From positions 558,001-622,000 of the forward strand of contig NZ_AP024888.1 in the NCBI RefSeq assembly GCF_024346995.1: 64,000 nucleotides of DNA, written 5' to 3'. Below the pieces are notes generated by a model. That model worked only from the letters and a program-made list of their open reading frames with translations. It ran no database searches and was not told the DNA's origin. Position numbers and translations under genes: made by a program. The DNA comes from Vibrio palustris (GTDB lineage Bacteria; Pseudomonadota; Gammaproteobacteria; Enterobacterales; Vibrionaceae). Within the stretch, counting starts at the first letter, position 1, and each line of letters starts with the position of its first letter. Below are positions 34,121-44,300 of this stretch, in pieces.

Positions 34121-35118
34121 GTACCACGCTTAGTTATGACACCTTAGTAAATGTCCAAGGTCTAAAAAAACATTTCCTCGTCGGGAAAAAGTCGTTATTG
34201 GGTCGCTCGCAATCGGTATGTAAAGCGGTCGATGATGTGAGTTTTAGCATAAAAAAAGGCCAAACACTTGGTCTAGTCGGTGAATCTGGCTGTGGAAAAT
34301 CGACGCTTGGACGCTGCGTATTACGTTTAATCGAACCATCAGACGGCAATGTAATCATAGACAATAAAGACGTTGTCCATTTAAGTCGCGGTGAGCTAAA
34401 AAGCATGCGGCGCGATATGCAAATGATTTTTCAAGATCCCTTTGCTTCGCTTAGCCCACGTATGACCATCCATGATATTTTACGTGAGCCGCTTGATGTC
34501 CATCATATTGGTAGCGTGCAAGAGCGAGAAGAAAAGATTGCCGAGGTAATGAGTATTGTTGGCTTAAGGCCGCAAGCCTTAAACCGTTATCCACATGAGT
34601 TTTCTGGCGGACAACGTCAACGTGTGGGGATTGCGCGTGCTTTGGTATTAGAACCCAAACTCATTGTCGCCGATGAGCCAGTCTCAGCATTGGATGTCTC
34701 AGTGCAGGCACAAGTACTCAACTTAATTGCCGAGCTGCAGGAGACACGCGGTATTTCATTTTTGTTTATCGCCCACGATTTAGCGGTCGTACAACATATC
34801 TGTGATGAGGTTGGCGTGATGTACTTAGGGCGTATGGTCGAACACGCACCAGCGGAGGTGCTATATCGCAATCCAAAGCACCCTTATACTCAAGCGTTGC
34901 TTTCTGCTATTCCCGTTCCCGATCCGACGTATCACAAAACACATATCCCACTGCAAGGTGATGTGCCATCCCCGCTCTCACCGCCAAGTGGTTGTACTTT
35001 TCGAACACGCTGCCCTATCGCAACCGCAAGGTGTGCCCAAGAAGTACCTGTCAATCGTAATGTGAGTGATGACGCAGCCGAGTATCAGCATCGCGTCGCG
35101 TGCCATTTCGTCGATTAA
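34117..35118 (+). CDS. oppF: ABC transporter ATPase (OppF-like)
   Basis: This 333-residue ATPase has Walker A GESGCGKS, signature FSGGQRQR, Walker B LIVADEPVSALD and H-loop IAHDLAV, followed by the C-terminal extension GCTFRTRCPIATARC. ATG 34117 overlaps the previous stop (ATGA). It is the last gene of the operon. Confidence 0.9.
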   Translation: MSTTLSYDTLVNVQGLKKHFLVGKKSLLGRSQSVCKAVDDVSFSIKKGQTLGLVGESGCGKSTLGRCVLRLIEPSDGNVIIDNKDVVHLSRGELKSMRRDMQMIFQDPFASLSPRMTIHDILREPLDVHHIGSVQEREEKIAEVMSIVGLRPQALNRYPHEFSGGQRQRVGIARALVLEPKLIVADEPVSALDVSVQAQVLNLIAELQETRGISFLFIAHDLAVVQHICDEVGVMYLGRMVEHAPAEVLYRNPKHPYTQALLSAIPVPDPTYHKTHIPLQGDVPSPLSPPSGCTFRTRCPIATARCAQEVPVNRNVSDDAAEYQHRVACHFVD

Positions 35119-35150
35119 GTGGTTAATATTGTCGCTATTGTAAAATAGAC

Positions 35151-35178
35151 GCGTCCCTTCTTATTCCAGTTGGGACGC
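35151..35178 (+). terminator. Hairpin after the opp-type operon
   Basis: GCGTCCC pairs with GGGACGC across a 14-nt loop, 32 nt past the stop of the last gene. The T run is short, so its terminator role is only likely. Confidence 0.5.
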
Positions 35179-35225
35179 AATTACGATTGGCATGTGTCAC
35201 TTATCACAGGTAAACCATCCCAGCA

Positions 35226-35633
35226 TTACGCGGCGAGTTTCACCACATGGTAACTGTAGGTCAAATTGACAGCCGGTGTCAGCATTAAGCTAACATGGCT
35301 ACATTCATGAATAGCAGAAGAAAGCACTCGTGTAACCAATACTTCCGTCATCCCCGTCCCTTTGATGATGTAGTGCAAATTGATGCTATCAAATAAACGC
35401 GGCTGCGCTTCAGTCAAGGTGTAAGTCAACTGTGCTTGTACTGCAACTAATTCCACACCATGATTGTTTAGCTGAGCAATCACTTCGTTAGTACAGCTAG
35501 TCCCTAATGCCGAAAGTAACACATCCGTTGCGCAAGGCGCCGTTTGGTCATCAGTATCGACGGCTAAATCCTGCTGATTACCGGTTGTGACCTTAAATTG
35601 ATGCCCTTGTTGCCATTTGACACTAACACTCAT
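35226..35633 (-). CDS. OsmC-family protein
   Basis: This 135-residue protein has an OsmC/Ohr fold. Two cysteines lie where the family has its peroxidatic pair: one in LLSALGTSCTNEVIAQL (about residue 47) and one in IHECSHVSLML (about 111). It would detoxify organic hydroperoxides or fatty-acid peroxides, but OsmC-like members of this YhfA type are poorly characterised. The start is put at 35633 since AGGAG lies 9 nt upstream; ATG 35642 directly abuts the same Shine-Dalgarno. It appears monocistronic. Confidence 0.8.
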   Translation of the reverse strand: MSVSVKWQQGHQFKVTTGNQQDLAVDTDDQTAPCATDVLLSALGTSCTNEVIAQLNNHGVELVAVQAQLTYTLTEAQPRLFDSINLHYIIKGTGMTEVLVTRVLSSAIHECSHVSLMLTPAVNLTYSYHVVKLAA

Positions 35634-36041
35634 GTGAGCCATCTCCTAAACCAATTCAGTATTGATTGCAGCGTGCTATAGGTACGATTGTACATTCAAT
35701 CTCACACCGTCAATCATTGCAATAATCTAAAAGAGCTCAACCACTCTTCTATATTATCCGCTCATTTATTTACTCTATGGAAGACAATATCTGTTAAAAA
35801 TTTGCCTTTTATCAGCATGAATTCGTTCAATCATTAATCACATGTTGAGCGAAGCAGAAGATACTAGCAGACGATGAGAACGGTTTCATTAACGGCACCC
35901 CGCATAATGAAATAAAACTGCTTGAATGATTAATAATCACTCACTCGTTAACTTTACCTCTTTAGGAGTATAACTATCAATTGATAATTGTTATCATTTA
36001 TAGAAAATAAGTAACAATGTAGTCACAATACGACCTCCAAT
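35634..36041. other. Intergenic region with a Fur-box-like palindrome
   Basis: These 408 AT-rich bases hold no convincing gene. The palindrome TGATAATTGTTATCA (35982-35996) resembles a Fur site (6-3-6 symmetry). It lies 350 nt upstream of the osmC-like gene and 46 nt past the stop of the GGDEF gene, so its target is unclear. Confidence 0.4.
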
Positions 36042-37901
36042 TTATGACTCATTGTCAAATCGCTCCTCATCATTACTCACATGATAACCACTTTTACGCG
36101 ATTTTTTCACGCTGTACATCGCAGTGTCTGCACGATGAATCCATTCCCGCAGTTCGACATCGATATCAAGTAGTTGAGCAATTCCTATGCTCACACCAAT
36201 ATGAATATCCTTGCCTACTATAGTATAAGAACGACATAAACGGCGATGAATCATCTGCGCAACAAGCTTGGCTTCACTTAGCGCATGAGTGTCCTTTTGA
36301 TGGGCCAATAAAATAGCAAATTCATCACCACCAAGACGGGCAGTCGTCGATTGACAATGTTCAAACGTCTCATCGATAGAGTGTAAACGTCGTGAGACTT
36401 CAATCAATACCTCGTCACCGGCAATATGACCGTAGTTATCATTAACGGCTTTAAATCCATCTAGATCGAGTAATAACAACGTATATTGATACGGCCTCGC
36501 TTGCGGTTCAGTAGTGATTACTTTAGTTAACGCCTTATTAAATAGCAGACGATTCGCAAGGCCGGTTAGGCTATCGTGGTTCGCATTAAATTTGATCTGC
36601 TTGGCAATTGCCTCACGATTACTGATATCTTCCACTGTGGTCACCCAGCCTTTATCAGGTAACGGTGTATAAATCACATCAATGACACTTTCAGCCCCTA
36701 AACGGTATTTCATCCGTAATTCTTTATTAAGTTCAAAGTTCATTTGCATTCTATTAATCAAGGTCGTTATATCCCCGGACAATAAATTAACGTCAGTTAG
36801 ATGTTTGATAATCTGGCAAAACGTCATACCAATGGTGATATCATTTTCTGTGAGCTGCAATATTTTCAAGTAACGCTGATTCCAATATTTAAGTTTGGCC
36901 TCAGCGTCATATACCGCAATCCCTTGGCTCATGTTTGCAAGTATTGCCGAAAATTCATTACGCTGAGCACGAGCTTCGCGCTCTTTCTCTTCCAATAGGT
37001 CGTCTTGGCGCTTACGAGCGGTAATATCTTGGAAACCGCCAATTAAGCGTTGCAATTCTTCACCTTCGTATACACCAAACCCGGTAGCCTTTACCCAAAT
37101 CTGTCGACCTTTTGCCGTAACAAAAGGCACTTCGACATCCCATATACCGTGTTTTTTTAGCCCATCTTCAACAACTTGAGTAATGATTGAGCGTGACTGC
37201 TCTGGGTAGAAGTCATAAGCAGTATCTAAGCTGGGAATATAGCGGTCATCGACTTCATGAATTTCTCTTGTTTTTCTGGTCCAAAACAACTCTTGTGTAA
37301 CGACGTCAAACTCCCAACCACCGACCCCCGATACATTCGCGACTTCTTCAAGTAAACGCTCTTTACGCATCGCGAGATCTCGCGCTCTTCGTTCTGACTG
37401 CTGTGCAAGCTGTGCACGGATGGCATTAAACTGCGAATTGACGAGGCCACCAACACTACTCGCGAGTAAGCGTACTTTACTCTCAATACTGGCCCTATCG
37501 ACTAAGTTTTCATCAAAAATCATGGTCACCGCGCCAATCACGCTACGGTTACCATCCGATAGCGCCGTTGCCATTATGGATTGATGAGTAATGTGTTTGA
37601 GTTCCTCCTCATATACGGAGTTATCGCTGGATAAAGACATAACTCTGGCACTTACGCGTATATGATCTTGCAGCCTGTCTTCTGCTTGACCACGAGAAGG
37701 GAAATAGGTGGCGACAACTTTTGAGCGATCTCTATTGCCTATAGTGACTCGGATATCTTCAGACCGAACGCAAGAGGCCGCCATCATTAATAAGTGATTT
37801 AATTCGGTAAATTGCGCGTCTCTATAAGAGAGCAACAGATCAAAAGCCTGTTGTTCCAACTCTGCATCGTGTACAGGTTCCGCTTCAAACCGCGTCACCA
37901 T
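36042..37901 (-). CDS. GAF-PAS-PAS-GGDEF diguanylate cyclase
   Basis: This 619-residue protein makes c-di-GMP. Order: a GAF-like domain at about 20-160, a short coiled coil (160-185), a PAS/PAC domain at about 190-300 (GGWEFDVVTQELFW, then IGGFQDITARKR), a second PAS at about 312-430, and a GGDEF domain from about 440 with HDSLTGLANR and an intact active site ARLGGDEFAIL (GGDEF 524-528). No RxxD inhibitory site is present five residues before GGDEF. There are no membrane segments, so it is likely cytoplasmic. AAGGAGGAGCT precedes the ATG. Output and ligand are unknown. Confidence 0.88.
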   Translation of the reverse strand: MVTRFEAEPVHDAELEQQAFDLLLSYRDAQFTELNHLLMMAASCVRSEDIRVTIGNRDRSKVVATYFPSRGQAEDRLQDHIRVSARVMSLSSDNSVYEEELKHITHQSIMATALSDGNRSVIGAVTMIFDENLVDRASIESKVRLLASSVGGLVNSQFNAIRAQLAQQSERRARDLAMRKERLLEEVANVSGVGGWEFDVVTQELFWTRKTREIHEVDDRYIPSLDTAYDFYPEQSRSIITQVVEDGLKKHGIWDVEVPFVTAKGRQIWVKATGFGVYEGEELQRLIGGFQDITARKRQDDLLEEKEREARAQRNEFSAILANMSQGIAVYDAEAKLKYWNQRYLKILQLTENDITIGMTFCQIIKHLTDVNLLSGDITTLINRMQMNFELNKELRMKYRLGAESVIDVIYTPLPDKGWVTTVEDISNREAIAKQIKFNANHDSLTGLANRLLFNKALTKVITTEPQARPYQYTLLLLDLDGFKAVNDNYGHIAGDEVLIEVSRRLHSIDETFEHCQSTTARLGGDEFAILLAHQKDTHALSEAKLVAQMIHRRLCRSYTIVGKDIHIGVSIGIAQLLDIDVELREWIHRADTAMYSVKKSRKSGYHVSNDEERFDNES

Positions 37902-38034
37902 AGCTCCTCCTTAAGCATCAAACTTGTTATGTGGAGTGGAAGTAATGAGTCATAAATTTGAAAAAACAGACACATTGATAGGTTATTCCAGCTATAACAC
38001 TAGCGAAAACGAAGCTCATAGCGAGCATAAACCA

Positions 38035-38430
38035 TCAGTCATCGTGAGAACCATAAGGAAACCGGACATGACCAAATCGTATAATCAAAATAGCGACAGC
38101 AATCATCAAAATCGCGCCTGATAAACCTAACAAGGTTGTCATATCCAAGTTCTTCATATCCAATGCCATATAACGAGCAATCGCTACAATGACGATATAT
38201 AGCGGCATTCGAACCGGGAAACGACCTGATTTGAGGTATAATCCAACCATCGCGAGTACTTCAAGGTAAATAAATAAAAGTAACAGATCCCCTAAAGACA
38301 CTTTTTGAATGTGATAAATACCGACCATTTCTTGGCCCATCGCAATAACGGTCAATATCGCGATACACATAAGTCCGACAATCTCTGCTGCAACCAATAA
38401 ATGCTTTCCAGCTTGCTTTAATACGTTCAT
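38035..38430 (-). CDS. psiE: PsiE-family membrane protein
   Basis: This 131-residue membrane protein has four hydrophobic spans (about 14-36, 46-68, 78-98, 104-124). The DLLLLFIYLEVLAMVGLYLKSGRFPVRMPLYI segment (with the FPVR-PLY motif) is the hallmark of PsiE, a phosphate-starvation-inducible protein of unknown function. The start at 38430 has AAGGGATC upstream; the frame stays open 19 codons further. No pho box was recognised upstream. Confidence 0.85.
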   Translation of the reverse strand: MNVLKQAGKHLLVAAEIVGLMCIAILTVIAMGQEMVGIYHIQKVSLGDLLLLFIYLEVLAMVGLYLKSGRFPVRMPLYIVIVAIARYMALDMKNLDMTTLLGLSGAILMIAVAILIIRFGHVRFPYGSHDD

Positions 38431-38776
38431 GGGTGATCCCTTTACCCTTTTCACTGACAAAATTAGAATCACAATAACCAACATCATATGTCATTGAAAT
38501 GTTAATAATGACCAGTGCAAATTAACTTATACTATTATGCGAGCGAAATCACAATAGGCATGATGACAAATAACTCGTTAACTATAGCCTATCTACATGT
38601 AAATAAAGAAAATTTTTATTTACATATCAACGGAACTTTTTCAAGTGCCGTGTTTTCTGATTCGTTAAACTAAAGTTGCATTTTTATGTGATGCATAACA
38701 TGACATAAATCGTTTATGGTTGATCTCGGTCAATAAGCAAACAATAAAAGCCAACAAACACAATACAGAGGTCATT
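38431..38776. other. Divergent promoter region psiE - small ORF
   Basis: About 346 AT-rich bases carry two divergent promoters. No operator or RNA element was recognised with confidence. Confidence 0.35.
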
Positions 38777-38959
38777 ATGAAAATTATTATTGAATACGAT
38801 AAAGCGGGTAAATATCGTGATGAAGCATGGGAAACACCTATACTACGTACAAAAGGACAGACTCAAGCAGTAAGTCCTGCCTATGCAGCACAACTGATTA
38901 AAAAACATGAGGCTCATTTGTTCAAAAGTGATTCAGGTGAAGTCGTGTTCGACCGTTAA
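38777..38959 (+). CDS. Hypothetical 60-residue protein
   Basis: The small protein MKIIIEYDKAGKYRDEAWET contains a C-terminal stretch PAYAAQLIKKHEAHLFKSDSGEVVFDR. It is soluble and of mixed charge. Start ATG 38777 with CAGAGGTC upstream. I do not recognise the family. A G/C-rich hairpin follows the stop. Confidence 0.6.
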   Translation: MKIIIEYDKAGKYRDEAWETPILRTKGQTQAVSPAYAAQLIKKHEAHLFKSDSGEVVFDR

Positions 38960-38985
38960 CCATGGCGGTTATTCGACCGTCATAT

Positions 38986-39015
38986 AAGGGGGGAGTCATC
39001 CCCCTCCTTGTTCTT
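38986..39015 (+). terminator. G-run/C-run hairpin terminator
   Basis: AGGGGG (38987-38992) can pair with CCCCCT (39000-39005) around GAGTCAT, followed by CCTTGTTCTT, 26 nt after the stop of the 60-residue gene. The T tract is broken. Confidence 0.5.
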
Positions 39016-39252
39016 ACTCAATGAATCAACATATTGTCTATTTAAACTGCCCCACCTCTGCTTTCTCAATGAATATCCAATAAACACTTTCTCTTCAGAT
39101 TATTTCTGACTATGCTAATCTCTACAATATATACAGCTCTCACCTACAATATTGTTCATAAACTCAACACTTAACCGTAAAATGAATACGGGTAGTTGAC
39201 TTGCACCGATAAGTACTTACGATGCCTCTTTTCAATTGACAGGAATGCAGAT

Positions 39253-39693
39253 ATGTCTGAAGCCAACACATACAATGAGAATCAGGAAATCGAACTAAGT
39301 AGTTTGCCTGATGAACTCCGCCAAGTGATAGAGTTTGAAGAAATTCCAGCCGAAATGTTTACGATGATATTCTCGATTCACGAAGTATCAGAAGAAGCAG
39401 TTCGAGAGTCATGGGATGCACTTCCAGCCAGTGCACAAAACATATTGGATAACTTTGAGCAGTTCCATGCTCTAATTTCAGTTAGCCAAGCATTTGCTGG
39501 TATGAATGTCATGGAAGAGTTTCCAACATTAGATCTTCCAAAGGAAATGACAGAAGAAGATAAAGAAGCTTATCGCTCTCAATTGTTAGACGATGTACTG
39601 TTTAACTGTGTAAAAGACATGACCAAACAATTGAAAAAAGCACGCCGCGATGCGGTTCTCAAACGTGATTTCCGTACTGTGTTTTCGAAGTAA
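39253..39693 (+). CDS. Hypothetical acidic protein (Vibrio)
   Basis: This 146-residue soluble helical protein starts MSEANTYNENQEIELSSLPD. It is acidic with a basic C-terminal helix (KQLKKARRDAVLKRDFRTVFSK). AGGA lies about 8 nt upstream of ATG 39253; the frame is open 19 codons upstream. I do not recognise a domain. It ends in a very strong bidirectional terminator shared with the Nudix gene. Confidence 0.65.
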   Translation: MSEANTYNENQEIELSSLPDELRQVIEFEEIPAEMFTMIFSIHEVSEEAVRESWDALPASAQNILDNFEQFHALISVSQAFAGMNVMEEFPTLDLPKEMTEEDKEAYRSQLLDDVLFNCVKDMTKQLKKARRDAVLKRDFRTVFSK

Positions 39694-39750
39694 TTCAGTT
39701 TACAACACAACGGCTTTACGAAAGAACTTTCTTTTTTACAGCAACATCGT

Positions 39751-39804
39751 GACGTTTACATGAAAAAACCTACTGCTTGCAGTAGGTTTTTTCATGTAAA
39801 CGTC
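39751..39804. terminator. 26-bp perfect hairpin, bidirectional terminator
   Basis: The 26-nt arm at 39751-39776 is the exact reverse complement of 39779-39804, with a 2-nt TT gap. The core is A6-CCTACTGC-TT-GCAGTAGG-T6, which gives a terminator on either strand; the flanking GACGTTTACATG / CATGTAAACGTC lengthens the stem well beyond what termination needs. It lies between the convergent hypothetical and Nudix genes. Confidence 0.85.
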
Positions 39805-39862
39805 CATTCTTGAGCGACTCACCTCAATGTAAACGTGTTAAAAATAAATCATCTTATGGTAG

Positions 39863-40480
39863 CTAATCCACATAAACCGCTAAGTCCGGTTGGTGAAAAT
39901 GCTTAAATAGCATGGTGATATCTTCATTTATCGTACGTGAAGCCGATAATTGTGGTAACTCATCAGGATGAAAAAACTGGGCATCGGTTGTTTCTAAACT
40001 TTGTTGCAGCTTACCAGATTGATAATCACATAAGAAAAATAACTTATAAATATGGAAAGGAAATAAAGGATGGTACCCATGAACTGCACGATCTTTGATC
40101 GCTACTAACCTGGGATTATCAACGATCAGTCCAGACTCTTCACGAACTTCGCGAATCACCCCTTCCGTCGGTGTTTCACATACATCGCCCCAGCCACCAG
40201 GCAACGACCAACAACCATCTTGTGCCTCTTTGACCAGTAAAATTTTACCGTCATAAATCACCCCAGCACGTACATCGACTTTTGGTGTTGGATAGCCTGT
40301 TTCTGGCAAATATAATCCATCAACCTGCTCTACCGTACTCCCAGCTAAATCAGCAATCATTTTATACGCAATATGTTTAACTTGCTCAAATCGCTCCAAA
40401 TCGTAACCATCATTGCTGTACGCCCGTCCAGCTTGAGCAATCGCTTGTAGCTCCTTTGCCATCGTTAACCAAGAATGCAT
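39863..40480 (-). CDS. Nudix hydrolase with N-terminal YjhB-like domain
   Basis: This 205-residue Nudix pyrophosphatase has an N-terminal helical domain (residues 1-60: WLTMAKELQAIAQAGRAYSNDGYDLERF) of the type found in YjhB/ADP-ribose-type enzymes. The Nudix box at about 97-119, GWGDVCETPTEGVIREVREESGL, has the G-x5-E-x7-REVxEE core. It hydrolyses a nucleoside-diphosphate-linked substrate in the cytoplasm; the exact substrate is unknown. The start is ATG 40480. Confidence 0.85.
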   Translation of the reverse strand: MHSWLTMAKELQAIAQAGRAYSNDGYDLERFEQVKHIAYKMIADLAGSTVEQVDGLYLPETGYPTPKVDVRAGVIYDGKILLVKEAQDGCWSLPGGWGDVCETPTEGVIREVREESGLIVDNPRLVAIKDRAVHGYHPLFPFHIYKLFFLCDYQSGKLQQSLETTDAQFFHPDELPQLSASRTINEDITMLFKHFHQPDLAVYVD

Positions 40481-40606
40481 GTCTACTCCTTATTTGCACA
40501 CATAAACGCATTGGAAACATTAGCATAATAATTCAATAAAGATGTGATATAGCAATTAAAATGTATATTTATCAAACTGAGTTACAAGCATGTATGATGC
40601 TATAAT

Positions 40607-41218
40607 TCACATATTGTTCTTGTTTATGGGCAGCTCTAGTTCTGAGATTATTTCATTCCATTCTTCTTTAAGAACCCCCATAAAAACATTATCGTAATAC
40701 TGACCTTGGTAATAACGGACGCAACGTACTCGCCCTTCTTCTTTCAAACCCAACTTATGCGCACAACGTAGCATTTGAATATTACCAGACCACGTGGATA
40801 GCCCAATTCGTGGTAGATCAAACTCTTCAAACAAATGCGAAATCCATAAAATTAAGGCATTATACCCCACTCCTTGAGCCCAATAATCCGGATCATAGAT
40901 AACAATACCAATATCTAACCAACGTGATTCACGGCTTTCCCAGTAATATGAAACCGTACCAACAGGCTGACCATTAACGGTAATTAAGCGTTTATCTTCG
41001 CCTAGGCACAAAGCAGTAAAATGTTGTTGAGTGAATTCTTCTATCGTTGGACACTGCGAACTGAGATAGGGCGCATTGTGGGCAGTCCAAGACGTATCAC
41101 GGACAACGAGTTCATAAAGGCTGTCTCGCTCTTCAGGAGTTGCGGCTCTAAGGGTAACATCTCCAAACTGCATTGGTTGATGATTCATTGGTATAGTCGA
41201 CTGTAGTGATTTACTCAT
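40607..41218 (-). CDS. GNAT-family N-acetyltransferase
   Basis: This 203-residue GNAT protein contains the acetyl-CoA-binding motif YDPDYWAQGVGYNALILWISHLF (Q-x-x-G-x-G/A analog) and GLSTWSGNIQMLRCAHKLGLKEEGRVR, typical of RimJ/RimL-like enzymes of the Ribosomal protein-alanine acetyltransferase group. The target is unknown. AGGTTAAG precedes the ATG. It lies between the Nudix and the GGDEF-EAL genes, both on the same strand; no coupling is visible. Confidence 0.8.
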   Translation of the reverse strand: MSKSLQSTIPMNHQPMQFGDVTLRAATPEERDSLYELVVRDTSWTAHNAPYLSSQCPTIEEFTQQHFTALCLGEDKRLITVNGQPVGTVSYYWESRESRWLDIGIVIYDPDYWAQGVGYNALILWISHLFEEFDLPRIGLSTWSGNIQMLRCAHKLGLKEEGRVRCVRYYQGQYYDNVFMGVLKEEWNEIISELELPINKNNM

Positions 41219-41338
41219 CTTAACCTCGCTTAATCATATGCAACTATTAGATTATAGTAATAACTCATCGATTCGCGAATTTCGTCCTCGTATCTATTAT
41301 TTACTCGGCAATACTGCCGCTCATCAGTGCGATTAACC

Positions 41339-44300
41339 TTATTTATGAGGAAACGAGTAATTACGCCAAAATTCATTAATATCGTCAGCCAACATCGGCC
41401 TAGCATAATAAAACCCTTGGCATAAATGATACCTTTCATCGACGAGGAATTGATGTTGTGAGTAGGTTTCAACCCCTTCAGCCACCACTTGTAAGCCGAC
41501 TGCGTCTCCTAAATGAAAAATAGCTCGACTGATCTCAACATCATTGATGTCATTAGGTAAATCATTGACAAACGAGCGATCCAATTTCAATTTCGTGACA
41601 GGTAATTGCTTTAAATAAGAGAGTGAAGAATAACCTGTTCCAAAGTCATCAATGGCAATTCCAACGCCAATCTGTCGAATGTCCATTAAACGATTAATTG
41701 CAATATCGCTTTCATGCATGACAAAACTTTCTGTAAGCTCTATCAGTACTTGCTTAGCTTCTAATTGGTATTCATCTAAAACTTGGCGAAGTAATGCCGC
41801 AAAATCCATTTGCATAATCTGTTTTCCAGATACATTGATGCTAATGAAATCCAAGCATACCCCAGATTGATTCCACTGATGTAACTGACGACAGGCGGCA
41901 CGTAATACCCACTCCCCCAAAGGCAAAATTAGATTACTGTCTTCAGCGGCAGGAATAAATTTTACCGGCGAGATAAATCCTTTGGTGGGGTGCCACCAGC
42001 GTGTAAGCGCTTCTACACCAACACACCGCTCAGATTGTATATCAATAATTGGCTGATAATGTAATACCAATTCATCCCGTTCAATGGCCAAACGTAAATC
42101 ACTTTGTAATTCGGTTAACTCGACTAATACAGAGGACATTTCAGGTTGATAAAAGCGGTATTGGTTACGCCCCAAATATTTGGCGCGATACATAGCAAGA
42201 TCGGCATGACGTAGTAAAGTGTTCACATCGGTGCCATCCGTTGGATAACGTGCAATCCCGATGCTAGCCGACACAAAAAAATCTCCTCTCCCTAAATCGA
42301 AGGGATTGGCTAACTCAACACATAGACGATGCGCAATATCACTGATTAAGTTTTTTTCGTCTACGCCACGTAATAAAATAGTGAATTCATCACCACTATG
42401 GCGGCTCACCACATCTTGAACTCTGATAACACTTCTCATGCGTTCCGCCGCTTGACAAAGTAAGATATCTCCCACCGGATGGCCTAATGTATCATTTACT
42501 TGCTTAAAATTATCGAGATCAACAAACAGCAGTGCCATAGTGACTGTTTGCTCGGTAGGCGGTTGAGTATATTCATGAAATTTTTCTAGAAACAGTGTTC
42601 GATTGGGTAGTTGGGTCAGCATGTCGTAATGTGCGAGATGATAAATATATTCTTTGGCTTTCACTTGTTCGGAAATATCGTACATGGTCGCAATGTAACG
42701 TTCTATATCTCCGTGCGTATTGAAAACCGCCGTCAGGCTGAGCCACATCGGGATATCACTGCCATTCTTGTGACACTGCCAAATTTCCCCTTGCCATCGA
42801 CCATTGATACGCGCTGCACGCCATAATTTATCGTAAAATAGGTTACTATGGCGCTCACTGCGTATACGTGTAAGTGGCTGTCCTATCCATTCCTGCTCTG
42901 GGAAGCCAAATATCTGTTGTGCTGCCGAGTTCACCTTAATGACTTTTTGTTCGGTATCGAGAATAAAAATACCATCCATGGTGCTTGAGAATACTTTTGC
43001 CGCGAGATTCAACTCAACATCGGCATCTTTACGCTGAGAGATGTTGGCAACCGACACCACCGTATAGATGTTCCCCTCTTCCTCTAAAGGCGCTAGACCA
43101 AGCTCGACCGGAAACTCTGAGCCATCTTTATGTAGTGCATATAAATCTCGTCCAGCGCCAAGTAACATCGTCTCAGGCTTTTTCATATAACCAGCACGTA
43201 ACTGGCCGTGTCCGCTGCGATAGCGTTCAGGTAACAACATCTCTACAGCTTGACCTTTAACTTCACGCATCTCGTAACCAAAAATATCTTCAATACGTTT
43301 ATTAACAACACGTATAATGCCCTGCTGATCGACAACTAAGATGGCCTCAGGCATGGTATCTATGATATTGCTGACTCGATTTTGACTTCTTTGTAAGTTC
43401 AGTTGTGTCTGCTTAAATTCTTCAATGTCAGTAAAACACGCAAACCACTTGCCTAGGCCTCCGTATTCATTGAAAATAGGCACAAATAACGCGCTGAACC
43501 AGCGCGACGTACCATCATGATGCAAAACCCGACATTCTACGGATACCGACTGTCCAGAGATATGATCATCATCCCATTGCTCCTGCAGTAATGGCCGATC
43601 CTCTGCCTCAATGCAGTCAAGCCAGCACATTGATGTTTGCGACGAGAGTGTCATCCCCGTGTACGAAGACCACTGTGTATTAACAAAATCGCAGCTTCCC
43701 TGACAAGAAAGCTCAAGAATCAACTGTGGTAACGCTTCAGTTACTTGGCGAAAGCGTTGTTCACTTGCCCGCAAACTGCTCTCTGCTTGCCACTGCTCTG
43801 TCACCTCATCAAATACTAATATGGCCCCGCGAACTTGTTCTCCTTGCGAATGATAAGGCATGACTCGTAACACATAGACGTGTTCTATTTGTGTATTTTG
43901 CAATAATATCTGCTCAGAACGTCCTGATATAATCACACGATGGATCATTTTATCTATCGCTGGAATGACAATGAGCCAACTCAGTTCGTGAATGTACTTA
44001 CCAACAATAGAGAGGTCATCTTTAATAATCGAACGACAGCCGCGATTCGCTTGCGTAACACGCAAATTTTTATCAACCACAAATAATGGAAACGCAATAC
44101 ATTCTTTAATATTAAATAAATCATGATTACTGCGTTCAAGTTCCTCTAGATAAGACTCAAACTGCGTATAAACCGAAAGATTCGACGGGGCATGAGCAAC
44201 ATTACTCATCGCTTGGCGCTGAATGTCTAATAAGAATGTCGAAATAGCCTGCTGGGGGAAACACTCTTTATTATCATCATAGAGTGCGGTTAACAGATTC

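Noticed and set aside
37924..38121. 65-codon plus-strand frame upstream of the GGDEF gene and overlapping psiE
   Set aside because: Its last third is antisense to the well-supported psiE, composition is not protein-like, and no family is recognised, although a fair GGAAGTA precedes the inner ATG.
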